Shown: positions 34,452-43,681 of the stretch, one piece after another
How the letters are laid out: each line of letters begins with the position of its first letter
How positions within the stretch are numbered: the first letter of the stretch is position 1
Assembly (NCBI RefSeq): GCF_019733355.1
Contig: NZ_JAIHLQ010000029.1
Span: 1 to 64,000 of the forward strand
From: Pseudomonas baetica
Lineage (GTDB): Bacteria > Pseudomonadota > Gammaproteobacteria > Pseudomonadales > Pseudomonadaceae
Direction of reading: 5' to 3'
Length of the DNA stretch: 64,000 bases
Position numbers and translations under genes: made by a program
Notes under the pieces: generated by a model
The model's input: only the letters and a program-made list of their open reading frames with translations
Told to the model about the DNA's origin: nothing
Database searches by the model: none

Positions 34452-37205
34452 CTATGCAGGGTCTATTCCTCGCGCTCTATCGATTCGTTCCGCTACCCGA
34501 AATGCCGCTTCCAGCTCGGAGCAGACGTTCTCCTGCATCAATGTCCAGCGCTCGGCTTTTTCCTCGGGCTCAGTCATGGCCAGGGCGAGATAAAGACTGG
34601 GTGGTACGGCCCGAAACAGCGTCTCAATTTTTTTCGATAGCACGACCCCTTCGGTGTACTTCCCCGGCTCCTTGCCAGCGGACAGCAGCAAGGCTTTTTG
34701 CGCAGACGTGAGCTTTTTGAACCGTGCGATTTCCTCAATCTCCGCGGGCGGCATATTCAAGCAAATCCACCATTCGATCATGTTGAGCATGGTCTGCGCA
34801 GCCGTTGGAAAGTCGGCAAGGTTTTGCGTCGCCAGCCAGAACCAGGCGCCGAGCTTGCGCCACATCTTCGTGCCCTTGACCACGAAGGGCGCCAGCAGCG
34901 GGTTCTTGGTAATGATGTGCCCCTCGTCGGTGACCATGATGATTGGTCGGCCCAAGTACTGGTCGCGCTCGGCGAGGTTGTTTACGGTGTTCATCAGGCT
35001 GATGTAGCTAATGGACATCTGCGCCTCATAGCCTTCGCGAGCGTAAGTGGCGAGGTCGACGATGGTCACATCGCTTTCCGGCCACGGGGTGCCTTCACGG
35101 TCGAAGAGCTCACCCTCGAAGCCCTGGCAAAAGAGATCGATGGACTCGCCCATTTCCTGTGCACGTTCGCGACGTTTTTCCGGTAAGCGCGAGTCAGCAG
35201 CGACGCGCAGCAAGGCGTCGCGCACGTCGCGGGTCAGTACTTGACGGCCTGCTGCGGCACACGTCTGCGTCGCATCGAGAATGCACTCACGGATCAAGCT
35301 GCGATCGGCTCGGCTCAGACGCGCATCTTCCTTGGCCTCGCCGCCGGTGATCATCAGGCGGGCGGTGATCTCCAATTCGCCGAGAATATCGCGCTGGTCT
35401 TCGCGACTGGCTACCGCCTCATCATCCCACTCATCAACCGACAGACTTGCCACCTGATCTGGCTGCTCGACCAGACGCCAAGCGTCGACAAAGGGGGCGA
35501 GGCTGACCGAGGCACCAGGTTTCAATTGGACCTTGTTGACTGACAGGCCCTGTGTAGCGAAGTAGTCGCCCTGCAAGCCGAATGAGTTGCCGGCTTCGAC
35601 GATAAACAGGCGAGGGCGGTACACGGCCATGACCTGCATCAGCAGGGTGACCAATGTGGCCGACTTGCCGGCGCCGGTCGGGCCGAACAACAGCAGATGA
35701 CCGTTCATGGCCCGATCCAGGCGTGACAATGGGTCGAAGCTCAATGGCGAGCCGCCGCGGTTGAACAAGGTGATGCCCGGGTGGCCGGTACCGGTGCAGC
35801 GGCCCCAGACTGGAACGAGGTTCGCCAGGTGTTGGGCGAACATCAGGCGGGTGTACCAGTTACGCGTGTCGCGGGCCGGGCTGTAAGCCATCGGCAACCA
35901 ACGCAGGTAGCTGTTGCAGGCGGCGACCTCATCGCCTTCACGTACCGGTTGCAGCCCCGCGCCCAACAGCGCGTTGGCCAGGCTGACCGAGCGCTGGTGC
36001 AATTGCTGTTCGTCGTCACCGCGTACGTAGAACGCCAGGGTTCCTCGGTACAGCTTGTGCTGGCGGCCGATGATCGCGCGAGCCTCTTCGACATCCTGAC
36101 GAGTCTGGGTCGAGGCCAGGTTTTCACCGATGGCTTTGCGGGCCAGGCGGTTCAACTGATCCTCAAGCACGTCCTGAGGCTTGACTACCAGGGTCAGACT
36201 CATCACCGTGCCTTCAGGTAACTGGTCGAACAGCGCATTCACCGCGTCGCCTTTGCGGGTTTCGCCAGTGAGTTGACCAATCAAGGGCGCTCGGCGCAGC
36301 TTGTCCACTACCATCACCCGGTGGGGCTGATCGTCGAAATACCAAAGTCCGCGCTGCACATCCGAACACGGCTCATTGAAAAATAGCCGTTCAGCGAAGT
36401 CGTGATCGAAGGGCAGTTCCAGCGACTCACCGTCGCCCGACTCCGGATAGGCCACGCGACGGTAGAACGCCTCGGGCGCCTCATCGGTGAGCGTGGGTGC
36501 CGGATTGAACCAGGGCACTAACCAGGCATACAGACCTCGGCCATCGACTCGCGTCGATTGCACCCCGCATGCTTGCAGCGAGGCACCGATTCGTTCGCAA
36601 GCCTGATGCAGGGATTGTACCGAAGTGAGTCCCGTCTCCTGCGCATCGGACTCAAGCCAGCGATAGACCACCAGGCGCACCCTCCGGTTGTTACCGCGCC
36701 AGGGCAGGCGCGTCACCACCTGATCCTCAAACAGACCGCCGGGCTTGGCGATGGCCTTCAGATGACGGCGGCTGAGCTCCAAATATGCCTCGGTGAAGAC
36801 CGTGCCTCGTGCTCTATCTTGGATATAGTCGGTGAACCGGGTCAGGTAGGGGGTGAAGTCGTTGTCGTCCTGGCAGAAAAACTGCGCCACCCAAGGCGCT
36901 TGATCCAGCTCGTCAAAGCTATCTTGCAGGGCGTCTTCGAGGGCGTCGCGGACCGCCATCAGCCAATCGGGTTCGCGCCCTTCGGTGCCGATGGGCAGCA
37001 ACTCGAACACCGCACCCACCGAGCGATTGTCATCCAGTAGAAAACACTGCTCAGTGTCGAGGTATTCGACCCAAGGCAGGTAATCGGTGAGGCTGGGGTT
37101 GTGCGCATAGAGTGCGGCGTCATCGGCCACCGTGGCGCGCGGGCGTAATGGGTGGCGCCAGGCTTTCCACGCAGGAGTGCGGCTGCCCGAATCGCCGGTA
37201 CGCAC
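34452..37205 (-). CDS. VirB4/TraC-type conjugative ATPase, TIGR03744 (PFL_4706) family
   Basis: This 917-residue ATPase powers assembly of the mating channel and pilus at the inner membrane. Walker A LLFGPTGAGKSATL is near residue 510 and Walker B IIMVTDEGHII near 755, with the N-terminal TraC/VirB4 domain before them. Translation starts at a GTG that shares one base with the stop of the upstream lipoprotein gene (TAGTG). Length and motifs are intact. It is the hallmark gene of the type G conjugative secretion system. Confidence 0.93.
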   Translation of the reverse strand: MRTGDSGSRTPAWKAWRHPLRPRATVADDAALYAHNPSLTDYLPWVEYLDTEQCFLLDDNRSVGAVFELLPIGTEGREPDWLMAVRDALEDALQDSFDELDQAPWVAQFFCQDDNDFTPYLTRFTDYIQDRARGTVFTEAYLELSRRHLKAIAKPGGLFEDQVVTRLPWRGNNRRVRLVVYRWLESDAQETGLTSVQSLHQACERIGASLQACGVQSTRVDGRGLYAWLVPWFNPAPTLTDEAPEAFYRRVAYPESGDGESLELPFDHDFAERLFFNEPCSDVQRGLWYFDDQPHRVMVVDKLRRAPLIGQLTGETRKGDAVNALFDQLPEGTVMSLTLVVKPQDVLEDQLNRLARKAIGENLASTQTRQDVEEARAIIGRQHKLYRGTLAFYVRGDDEQQLHQRSVSLANALLGAGLQPVREGDEVAACNSYLRWLPMAYSPARDTRNWYTRLMFAQHLANLVPVWGRCTGTGHPGITLFNRGGSPLSFDPLSRLDRAMNGHLLLFGPTGAGKSATLVTLLMQVMAVYRPRLFIVEAGNSFGLQGDYFATQGLSVNKVQLKPGASVSLAPFVDAWRLVEQPDQVASLSVDEWDDEAVASREDQRDILGELEITARLMITGGEAKEDARLSRADRSLIRECILDATQTCAAAGRQVLTRDVRDALLRVAADSRLPEKRRERAQEMGESIDLFCQGFEGELFDREGTPWPESDVTIVDLATYAREGYEAQMSISYISLMNTVNNLAERDQYLGRPIIMVTDEGHIITKNPLLAPFVVKGTKMWRKLGAWFWLATQNLADFPTAAQTMLNMIEWWICLNMPPAEIEEIARFKKLTSAQKALLLSAGKEPGKYTEGVVLSKKIETLFRAVPPSLYLALAMTEPEEKAERWTLMQENVCSELEAAFRVAERIDRARGIDPA

Positions 37206-37621
37206 TACAAGTCTTCCTGACGTTCACCCGGCAATGCGTACTGCACCCGTTGGTAGAACGGAAAGACGGTCGAGTAGCCCGGGACCGGTGCCTGCTCGGT
37301 ACCACTCAAATGCGGATACATGTACAGCACCAGATCGGGATTGGGCAGGCGAGGGAACAAGTTGTGGATCTCGTTCGCCGCTGTGCGCGTGTACGGTTCC
37401 TGGAGAGCAACGGAGAAATCTGGCTGGGCCAGCGGACGGCGTAACTGCTGCCGAGCATCCAGCAGTTGCTGCTGAGTGCCTTGCGAACCGGCGCCGTTCC
37501 AGATGTCCAGCATGGTTTGCTCACCGTGAGGCAGAAGCGTTTCCTTGTCGGTGGAACACCCCGTCAGGACCACGCAGAGCACGCTAATCCAGCTGAGGCA
37601 GAGAGGCATGGTCTTTTTCAT
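37205..37621 (-). CDS. ICE transfer lipoprotein, TIGR03751 family
   Basis: The 138-residue product has a lipoprotein signal (MKKTMPLCLSWISVLCVVLTGCS) with lipobox VLTGC, so the mature protein starts at Cys22 or close to it and is anchored in the outer membrane. It probably has the VirB7/TraV role of stabilising the channel core. The ATG at 37621 lies inside the end of the upstream gene (38-bp overlap), and its stop overlaps the start of the ATPase gene. Confidence 0.87.
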   Translation of the reverse strand: MKKTMPLCLSWISVLCVVLTGCSTDKETLLPHGEQTMLDIWNGAGSQGTQQQLLDARQQLRRPLAQPDFSVALQEPYTRTAANEIHNLFPRLPNPDLVLYMYPHLSGTEQAPVPGYSTVFPFYQRVQYALPGERQEDL

Positions 37622-39098
37622 GGCGAACGCTCCGGCCCTTGGGCTCGTAGTCGATGGTGATCTCATGGTCGAGGTGCAGTGCGACTTTTGCTGCCGGGGG
37701 GACGTACACGGCAGCAAAGGCCTCGCCATACAGCTTGTTCACCCACTCGCGGATGTCGCTGACACCACCACTGAGGATTGAATTCAACGCGCTGTTGCCC
37801 GTACTGTTGGTGACCCCGAGCGTACTGCCCCCCGAACTGATCACGCTGCTGTTGTTCTGCTCATCCCCGAGCAAGGCAGCGACCCCGGCGCCAGCTGCGG
37901 TGATCAAGCTCTGGCTGCCAAGGTACTGTTGGGCGTTCGAGCGGCGCTCGCCGGCGATGCAAGGAATGCCATACGGATCGGACAAGTAACCGAGTCCACC
38001 GCGGATCTTGTCGGTGTTCGAGCTCTGGGTGGTGGAGGCATTGCGGCTGGCGACTGCCTTCGGCTGAGGCACCGTGCGAATGGTGCCATCGGTAAACACA
38101 AAGGTGATTGACTCGACCTGTCCGCGCACGCAAGACAGGGTCCAATCACCGGATGCGGTGCCGCTCATCACGGCGCCCGCGACGTCCGGCAGGTCGATGC
38201 CGTTGGCCGTCAGATTCTCGGGACCGACCAGCACCTTGAAGGGATAGGGATCATTCACTGTACCATCCACCGGCACTCGGCCGATCAGCGCGGTCATGGC
38301 GACCGAGCCCATTAGCGTGGCGTTTTCAGGAATGGTGTAGACCGGCTTCGCACCTTCGGTACGATCAGCGGATCGTGTCAGGTCACGTTCACCCTGGGTG
38401 ACTGCACGTAGCTGTTTCTGGCTGCGATCAATCGCATTGTCTTTCAAGCCTTCCAGAGAGTTGAAAGCGGTAGGCAGGCTCAGTGCGGAGGAAGTCGTGG
38501 TTTTGCCTCCGGCGTTGGTGGACGAAGCATCCGAGGGTTCAATCCACTGCAGCGTATCAGTGGCAGAGTGTCGCCCTTCGAACTGAGCCCCATCGCCAGG
38601 CTCTAGCCCCAATCCGATCGGCATGTCCTTGCTTTTGCCGGTCAGCCCCGACAACTGTTCCTGCAATTGCGTCAGTAGACCGCGAGCCTGGCGACTGTCT
38701 TGTTCCGCTTTGAGTCGGGCCTCATTGGCTTGTCGGCGGCCTTCATCGACCTGCTGAGTCACGCTGCCAAGCGCGGTCTGGATGCGCGAATCAACACTGC
38801 TTTCCCGCTCACGCAGGCGGTTGTTCTCCGTCAACAGCGAATCGTTGTGTTTCTTCAAACTGAGCATGTCGCTGCGCATGGCCTTCACCTGGCCGACCAG
38901 GGTGGCGACCGTGTCGCGTGGGGTATCGCCCGCAATGCCGAGCGACTTGGCTTGCTCGGCGGATAACTGAAGATTGCCCTGATCAACCGGGTGCTCTGGA
39001 GAGGGAGTACTACCCGCGACCCAGCTTTTCAGGATGATCACCACCACGGCCAGCAGCGCAGCCGGTACCAGCCATTTGAGCAAGGCGTTAGCCTTCAT
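37584..39098 (-). CDS. ICE transfer protein, TraB/VirB10-like, TIGR03752 (PFL_4705) family
   Basis: This 504-residue protein has an N-terminal membrane anchor (LLKWLVPAALLAVVVIILKSWVAG), a coiled coil at about 60-145 (MRSDMLSLKKHNDSLLTENNRLRERE), and a C-terminal beta domain (NATLMGSVAMTALIGRVPVDGTV) like TraB/VirB10. It would span the envelope and link inner-membrane ATPases to the outer-membrane pore. The ATG at 39098 is preferred over a long upstream frame that is antisense to nothing but overlaps the preceding gene. Its start overlaps that gene by 11 bp. Confidence 0.87.
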   Translation of the reverse strand: MKANALLKWLVPAALLAVVVIILKSWVAGSTPSPEHPVDQGNLQLSAEQAKSLGIAGDTPRDTVATLVGQVKAMRSDMLSLKKHNDSLLTENNRLRERESSVDSRIQTALGSVTQQVDEGRRQANEARLKAEQDSRQARGLLTQLQEQLSGLTGKSKDMPIGLGLEPGDGAQFEGRHSATDTLQWIEPSDASSTNAGGKTTTSSALSLPTAFNSLEGLKDNAIDRSQKQLRAVTQGERDLTRSADRTEGAKPVYTIPENATLMGSVAMTALIGRVPVDGTVNDPYPFKVLVGPENLTANGIDLPDVAGAVMSGTASGDWTLSCVRGQVESITFVFTDGTIRTVPQPKAVASRNASTTQSSNTDKIRGGLGYLSDPYGIPCIAGERRSNAQQYLGSQSLITAAGAGVAALLGDEQNNSSVISSGGSTLGVTNSTGNSALNSILSGGVSDIREWVNKLYGEAFAAVYVPPAAKVALHLDHEITIDYEPKGRSVRHEKDHASLPQLD

Positions 39099-39900
39099 CG
39101 TCAGCACCTCGCGCAACGGGCGGGAGCAGCACGGCGTGTTCGAGGCCGCCACCGCGGGTGACGAAGTAGGCAATCGTGGTGTCTTCAGCGCTGCCGGCAG
39201 GTCCGAGGAAAGCATGCTGGAAGGTGGCGGCGAACAGGGTGGCCTGAAGTCGACGCGGATCGAGTCGCACTGTCGCTGAACCACGATTGCGCAACTTCAC
39301 CGCCGTCACCCAGTAATCACCGAGTCGCCAGGCGGCGATGGGCGTGCTGGACACGTTTTCGGTGGGCAGCAGAGACGGCAGTTCGGTGCGCAGCTTGAGC
39401 GGTACGCGGCGTACGCCGGGCAGGGACTCCACGGTGCGCAGCGGCGCGTACAGGCTCTGTGCGGCATAGCGCGTCAAAGCGACCGGGATCGGTGTACGTT
39501 CTGGAACAGGGACGGTGCTGGATTCAGCCTCGGTAGCTTGCACCGTAACATTCTTGAGAATGCGCACGGGCTCCAGCGGTTGATCGCCGGGTGTGGCCGC
39601 GATATCCAGAAGGATGATCTCGCCCGTCGTGACCGATTGCAGTTGCAGTCGGGTCGGTGCAATGGCTTCCGACGCGCGCAGGTACAGCGTGCCTCCGGTT
39701 GACTGCACGCGCAGTTTGCCGGTTAGGGTTGAGGGCACGCCAACTCGAACATCCTCATCGACAAAGACCACCCGCTCCTGATTGATCACCAGCGGGACTG
39801 CGAGGGGGAGGCGTTCCCAACGCATCAACTCGACGGCCTGCGCTGCAGCTCCCCATAACATCAGTGCGACGGTGAGTCCCAGGGTAGACATGCGCTTCAT
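39088..39900 (-). CDS. ICE transfer protein, TraK/VirB9-like, TIGR03749 (PFL_4704) family
   Basis: The 270-residue exported protein starts with a clear signal peptide (MKRMSTLGLTVALMLWGAAAQA). The mature part is beta-rich (LPLAVPLVINQERVVFVDEDVRVGVPSTLTGKLRVQSTGGTLYL), as in TraK/VirB9 secretin-like proteins that form the outer part of the core complex with VirB7 and VirB10. It overlaps its upstream neighbour by ATGA and its downstream one by 11 bp. Confidence 0.87.
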   Translation of the reverse strand: MKRMSTLGLTVALMLWGAAAQAVELMRWERLPLAVPLVINQERVVFVDEDVRVGVPSTLTGKLRVQSTGGTLYLRASEAIAPTRLQLQSVTTGEIILLDIAATPGDQPLEPVRILKNVTVQATEAESSTVPVPERTPIPVALTRYAAQSLYAPLRTVESLPGVRRVPLKLRTELPSLLPTENVSSTPIAAWRLGDYWVTAVKLRNRGSATVRLDPRRLQATLFAATFQHAFLGPAGSAEDTTIAYFVTRGGGLEHAVLLPPVARGADDEG

Positions 39901-40538
39901 GGCTCACCTCCAGGCAGGGAGATTTTTTCCGGAGTGCCTTGATAACAATCCAGCGCCAGTCCCCACTTGTTGCGTTCGGGATCCAGGTCAAAACGCACCA
40001 CGCGCAATGGATATCGCACCACCACCCGTTTCACCGGTTCGGCGGCGTAATACTCATCGGCATTGAGGTCGAGCCTGACCAGCCAGCTGTCGCGGTCGAG
40101 TTGCTTGACCCTGAGTTCCGGATCTTCGCTGTAACCTCGGCCCAGAATCTCGTAGACACCACGCACCCGCTGACGCAGTTCGCCAGCAGCCTTGCGGTAC
40201 TCATAGTCACCATCGAGGAAAGCCTTGCAAGAGGGGGTCAGGTAGGACTGCAAGCCATAGATAGCGCGGCGATAATCCTGCTCGCCATCTGAGGGCCAGC
40301 GGTTGAGCTGACCAAAGATGTACAGGGCAAAGGCATACACATTCTCTGAGGGGATATCCCACCACTTGCGAGTGCTGCCCGAGCGCAGATCTGGCGGCAC
40401 ATGCACGGTCAGATCGGTCGGTGCCGAGCGCCAGCCATACCAGAGCCCGGCACAGAGCAGGGTCAGGATCATTACCGCCAGGCGCAGGCTGAAGATGTGG
40501 GCCTGCTGGGCGTCCACCTTGTTCCGAAAACGACTCAT
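39897..40538 (-). CDS. ICE transfer protein, TraE/VirB8-like, TIGR03746 (PFL_4703) family
   Basis: This 213-residue protein has one N-terminal membrane helix (FSLRLAVMILTLLCAGLWYGW) and a periplasmic domain rich in charged residues (RAIYGLQSYLTPSCKAFLDGDYEYRKAAGELRQRVRG). The layout matches VirB8/TraE inner-membrane scaffold proteins. The ATG at 40538 overlaps the previous stop (ATGA); the much longer open frame upstream is an out-of-frame reading of that gene. Confidence 0.85.
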   Translation of the reverse strand: MSRFRNKVDAQQAHIFSLRLAVMILTLLCAGLWYGWRSAPTDLTVHVPPDLRSGSTRKWWDIPSENVYAFALYIFGQLNRWPSDGEQDYRRAIYGLQSYLTPSCKAFLDGDYEYRKAAGELRQRVRGVYEILGRGYSEDPELRVKQLDRDSWLVRLDLNADEYYAAEPVKRVVVRYPLRVVRFDLDPERNKWGLALDCYQGTPEKISLPGGEP

Positions 40539-40948
40539 GGCTGGCACCGGGACAGGGCAGGGCGCAGTCGACGCGAACGGCGAACGGTCCAGGCGCCGGA
40601 GTGGAGAATCAAACTGCCGCGCCCCAGGCGCCAACGGTTGGCGAGTATCCATTCGAGCTTGCGGTACAACCAGGTCTCGGGGCGAGCCCGTTTGGCCCGA
40701 CGCAGTAGTGTGCCACCGGCAAATAACACCACCGCCATGCCTGCGATCATGCTGGTCGGCGCCACGGCAATGGAGGCGGTGGCGATCGCCAGAGGAACGC
40801 CTAGCAGCAGGCCAATGACAGCGCCAGTGCCGAGCGCTACCCACATCTCATCATTGGTTAAACCGCGCAACACGGCAGGATCACGATTGAGTCGCTCCGG
40901 CAGAAAGACCAAGGTGCCGTCGGCAAGACGTTCGATAGTGTCGTTCAT
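40535..40948 (-). CDS. ICE transfer membrane protein, VirB3/TraL-like, TIGR03750 family
   Basis: The product of 137 residues starts with a soluble segment (IERLADGTLVFLPERLNRDPAVLRGLTNDEMW) followed by two membrane helices (VALGTGAVIGLLLGVPLAIA; APTSMIAGMAVVLFAGGTLL) and a basic tail. This is the size and topology of VirB3/TraL, the inner-membrane partner of the VirB4 ATPase. It begins 7 bp after the preceding gene ends. Confidence 0.85.
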   Translation of the reverse strand: MNDTIERLADGTLVFLPERLNRDPAVLRGLTNDEMWVALGTGAVIGLLLGVPLAIATASIAVAPTSMIAGMAVVLFAGGTLLRRAKRARPETWLYRKLEWILANRWRLGRGSLILHSGAWTVRRSRRLRPALSRCQP

Positions 40949-40955
40949 GCCAACC

Positions 40956-41327
40956 TCACAAAATCGCGGCGGCCTTGGTCAGGAACCAGATGATGATTAC
41001 CACCAGCAGGGCCCCGATGCCGACCACAGCGCCGAGATCCTTCCAGGTCTTGCGCTGGTTCTGGACGTCTGCATACACCGTCAGCGAATGCCAGGCGACA
41101 CCGAGAAATGCGAGCAGAGCGATCAGCAGACCGAGCAGGATGCCGCCGTCGTAGGCGTAGTTTTTGATTGTCTCGATCAATCCGGATCCTTCGCCGCGGG
41201 AAGGCGCTTCCATGGTCGGTAGCTCGGCAAAAGCTAGGCCTGGACCAAGGACCAGCAGCAGACCGATCAAGCGTTGGCTTGTACGATCACGCAGGTTGTT
41301 TTTGATAGGGACAAGGCACTTGAGCAT
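40956..41327 (-). CDS. ICE transfer protein, pilin-like, TIGR03745 family
   Basis: This 123-residue protein has a signal sequence (LIGLLLVLGPGLAFA) and, in the mature part, two hydrophobic helices (GGILLGLLIALLAFLGVAW; VVGIGALLVVIIIWFLTKAA) separated by a short charged loop (YADVQNQRKTWKDL). That is a VirB2/TraA pilin-like layout. The ATG at 41327 follows GGAGATCG; longer in-frame extensions are unsupported. Pilin function is inferred from topology only. Confidence 0.83.
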   Translation of the reverse strand: MLKCLVPIKNNLRDRTSQRLIGLLLVLGPGLAFAELPTMEAPSRGEGSGLIETIKNYAYDGGILLGLLIALLAFLGVAWHSLTVYADVQNQRKTWKDLGAVVGIGALLVVIIIWFLTKAAAIL

Positions 41328-41344
41328 GATCGCGATCTCCGATA

Positions 41345-41584
41345 TTAGGACAGGGTGAAGAACATCAAAATCAGCAAGGCGAGCAGTACGCGCGCAGTAC
41401 TGCCGCCAAAGGCACCAAAGCGCATGCTTCCTGTCGCCCAGCCCCGGTAGGCCGTCCATACCACCCAGGCACACCAGAGCAACGCCAGGACCAGAACCAC
41501 GGACAGCCAGAGGGTCGAACTGCTCTGCGGTGCGAAGCCGGAGGCGTTTTGGAAAGCTGAGTTCTGCGCGTCAGTCATGCTCAT
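41345..41584 (-). CDS. ICE transfer protein, TIGR03758 (PFL_4701) family
   Basis: The 79-residue product has two membrane helices: LWLSVVLVLALLWCAWVVWTAY and RVLLALLILMFFTLS, joined by a Gly-rich loop. It is a small inner-membrane protein conserved in this ICE class, with no assigned activity; a minor pilin or channel role is possible. Its start codon overlaps the stop of the RAQPRD-family gene (ATGA). Confidence 0.82.
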   Translation of the reverse strand: MSMTDAQNSAFQNASGFAPQSSSTLWLSVVLVLALLWCAWVVWTAYRGWATGSMRFGAFGGSTARVLLALLILMFFTLS

Positions 41585-41916
41585 GGCGACGGCTCCGCGG
41601 TCGGCGTGTCGAGGCGGTAATCGCCGACTAATTCACTGGGGTCGCGGGGTTGAACGCGGGATGGGGATAGGTAGGCTTGGACTCCGTGACGGATGCGTTG
41701 GATATCCTGGATTAAGCGCGGATAGTCGAAGCGATAGCGTTCGTGTGGTTCAGCCGTATTGGCTGCCTCAGCACGAGCGGCAAGGCGTTCGATGGTGTCG
41801 AGTTGCCGCTGGATAAGGCTGAGTTGGACCTGCTCTTGGTCGGACGTGGCATAGCTGCTGCCATGGACGATAGCCAGCGAGAGCAGTAACAAGCAGCGAA
41901 AGATGGTAGTTGGCAT
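41581..41916 (-). CDS. RAQPRD-family plasmid/ICE transfer protein
   Basis: This 111-residue exported protein has a signal peptide (MPTTIFRCLLLLSLAIVHGSSYA), a helical coiled-coil-like middle (VQLSLIQRQLDTIERLAARAEAA) and the family motif as SRVQPRDPSELVGDYRL. The family (TIGR01690) is found next to T4SS genes and its role is unknown. It is the first gene of the long minus-strand block that runs through to traG, so its promoter should lie in the 515-bp gap upstream. Confidence 0.88.
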   Translation of the reverse strand: MPTTIFRCLLLLSLAIVHGSSYATSDQEQVQLSLIQRQLDTIERLAARAEAANTAEPHERYRFDYPRLIQDIQRIRHGVQAYLSPSRVQPRDPSELVGDYRLDTPTAEPSP

Positions 41917-42432
41917 GATGCTGGCCCATATGGATCTGGGAGCAGAATCAAGTCAGAAGTCGAATTATTCCGTAAGAAATTTGACGTCTGATGAATCGCT
42001 TTTTCTGGGGAAGGAGCGGGTGAGGGGGGCTTCGTCGTATTGGTGGCAGCTATGCTGGAGAAGGTTGCTTGAACGTCGGGACGTACGTAATGCAAATGGA
42101 ATTGGCTTCTGATTAAAGGAGTTGCGCACCAGGTACGCCACAAACCCCAGCCTCAAAAAAAGGGGCCAAGTCGGTAGAGGGACGACCGTTCAGCGTCCAC
42201 AAGATCTAGAGATAACATAGGTGTCCAAGGCATTTTTACGGCCTTGAACGTTTGGCCCCTATAAATACCTCATCTACGAATTTTTTTCTGCGGTGGTCAT
42301 TTTAACGGAAGTACGGGGTTGATTTTTTGGACAGTACCCCCATCTGTCTTGCTCGATCCAGGGCATTCTGCTTGATACAAGAAATTGCAGCATAGGTCGT
42401 CATAGATAATAACCATCTAAAGAGTTGACGGT
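41917..42432. other. 515-bp region with divergent promoters, no gene
   Basis: This space lies between the RAQPRD gene (minus) and the cargo gene at 42433 (plus). It is A+T-richer than the transfer genes, especially from 42230 on. The repeat GGGGT...ACCCC around 42315-42345 encloses a T-run. No convincing short gene was seen. It presumably holds the promoter of the channel operon and of the cargo gene and may be an insertion point. Confidence 0.5.
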
Positions 42433-43428
42433 ATGAAGAAACAGCAATTCAGCATGCAGATCCAGGTCACGCCCGAAAATCGTGAGTTCATAGAGTTTTA
42501 TCAGCAATGGAGCACCGCAATACCGACACTGTTTTTTTTGGATCTTTGCACGATCAGTCACATCAAGGATTCGCTTGAGCGTGACCCGGATGACATCTTG
42601 ACAGAACCGCCATCTTTAGCCGATTTAAGGCTGAATGACCTGCCGCAAAACGGGATTTCCTACCTACCTGCTCTCATGGAAAAGGCTAGCGACACAAATA
42701 GCAATTTCAGTGTAGAGGGGCTGATTGACGAAGCTGGGCGAGATCTGACCGCTCTTAAGCGGTTTTTCAAGCATGCCAGGCTAGTCGAGAGCGTGGAACT
42801 GGTATCCACGTACGTGACAGACCTCAAGGGTGTACATCCAGAAATCCTAGGCCCTAGTTATCATGAGTTTCTAAATTTCGTTAACAGTCTGCAAATCTTC
42901 AATAAACCTGCGGCTTCTAAAAGACTCGAAACGGTCAAAGCGATCTGTGATCAAGCAGGCAGCCTTGGGATTCACAAAGGTCACCCGTTGATTTTGGCTT
43001 CGCTGGCATGCATTTATGGTTGTGTAGCTGCGAAAAAGGTTTTTAAGTTCAAGCAAGACCCGAGTAAGTTCAGCTCAAGCAATGCCTTGGGTGACATTCA
43101 GATCATCCAACGGATCGGGAAGTTATCGCAGTTGATCGAGGGAGAGGGAAGAAGAACGCCAGGTGGTTTTCTCAGAACTCACTTTGTCACCGACGATACG
43201 CATCTGAAGGATTTTTATAAATACTTTTTCATCAACGAGGTCACTTCTGACGAAATCGGCGACTCTACAAGGACGACTTACGAAATGACGGTTAAAGCGG
43301 ACAAACTTTTTCCGGATCTTTTCAATGAGGACGGGTCCGTCAAGGGCGATGCAGAAAACGAGGAGCTTTTGAAGATTTATGCCTTTGTAGGGTTTCCTGT
43401 CGAAACACCTCCGACTGAGGATGCCTAA
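42433..43428 (+). CDS. Cargo protein of unknown function, possible PIN-like fold (331 aa)
   Basis: The 331-residue product matches no family I can name. It has no signal or membrane helix. An early segment TLFFLDLCTISHIKD resembles the first strand of PIN-domain nucleases (hhhDxxxhS), and a later GHPLILASLACIYGCVAAKK resembles their alanine-rich helix, but these are weak hints. A+T content is higher than in the flanking transfer genes, and its strand is opposite, which marks it as inserted cargo between two conserved transfer genes. GTTGACGG precedes the ATG. Antiphage or host-benefit function is only a guess. Confidence 0.75.
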   Translation: MKKQQFSMQIQVTPENREFIEFYQQWSTAIPTLFFLDLCTISHIKDSLERDPDDILTEPPSLADLRLNDLPQNGISYLPALMEKASDTNSNFSVEGLIDEAGRDLTALKRFFKHARLVESVELVSTYVTDLKGVHPEILGPSYHEFLNFVNSLQIFNKPAASKRLETVKAICDQAGSLGIHKGHPLILASLACIYGCVAAKKVFKFKQDPSKFSSSNALGDIQIIQRIGKLSQLIEGEGRRTPGGFLRTHFVTDDTHLKDFYKYFFINEVTSDEIGDSTRTTYEMTVKADKLFPDLFNEDGSVKGDAENEELLKIYAFVGFPVETPPTEDA

Positions 43429-43572
43429 GTCGGCAGCCGTAGACACTCGACGTCAAACGCGGGGCTAGATCAAGAAGGGGGCCGCTTTAGCGTCCACCGG
43501 ACAGGCAATAAATCAGACATGACCGGACACATCAACAGCCTGAATAGCCACACGCGATCTATCGGATTGCCA

Positions 43573-43616
43573 AGGCTTACGGGCTTATCGTTGAGACGGG
43601 CAAGCCTGTGGTTTTT
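43573..43616 (+). terminator. Possible terminator after the cargo gene
   Basis: AGGCTT and AAGCCT form a 6-bp stem with a long loop of about 23 bases, followed shortly by GTGGTTTTT. It is 145 bp downstream of the plus-strand gene. The loop is long, so this is a weak call. Confidence 0.3.
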
Positions 43617-43681
43617 CCACTTTGAATCAGTGGGTTCACTGAATCCTGCCTAGTTATAGGAATTGTCTTAACTAAAGGTAC

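Noticed and set aside
42250..42360. GGGGT/ACCCC repeat as a terminator for the RAQPRD operon
   Set aside because: It lies upstream of that operon's start and the stem is short with a long loop; no direction fits a terminator well.
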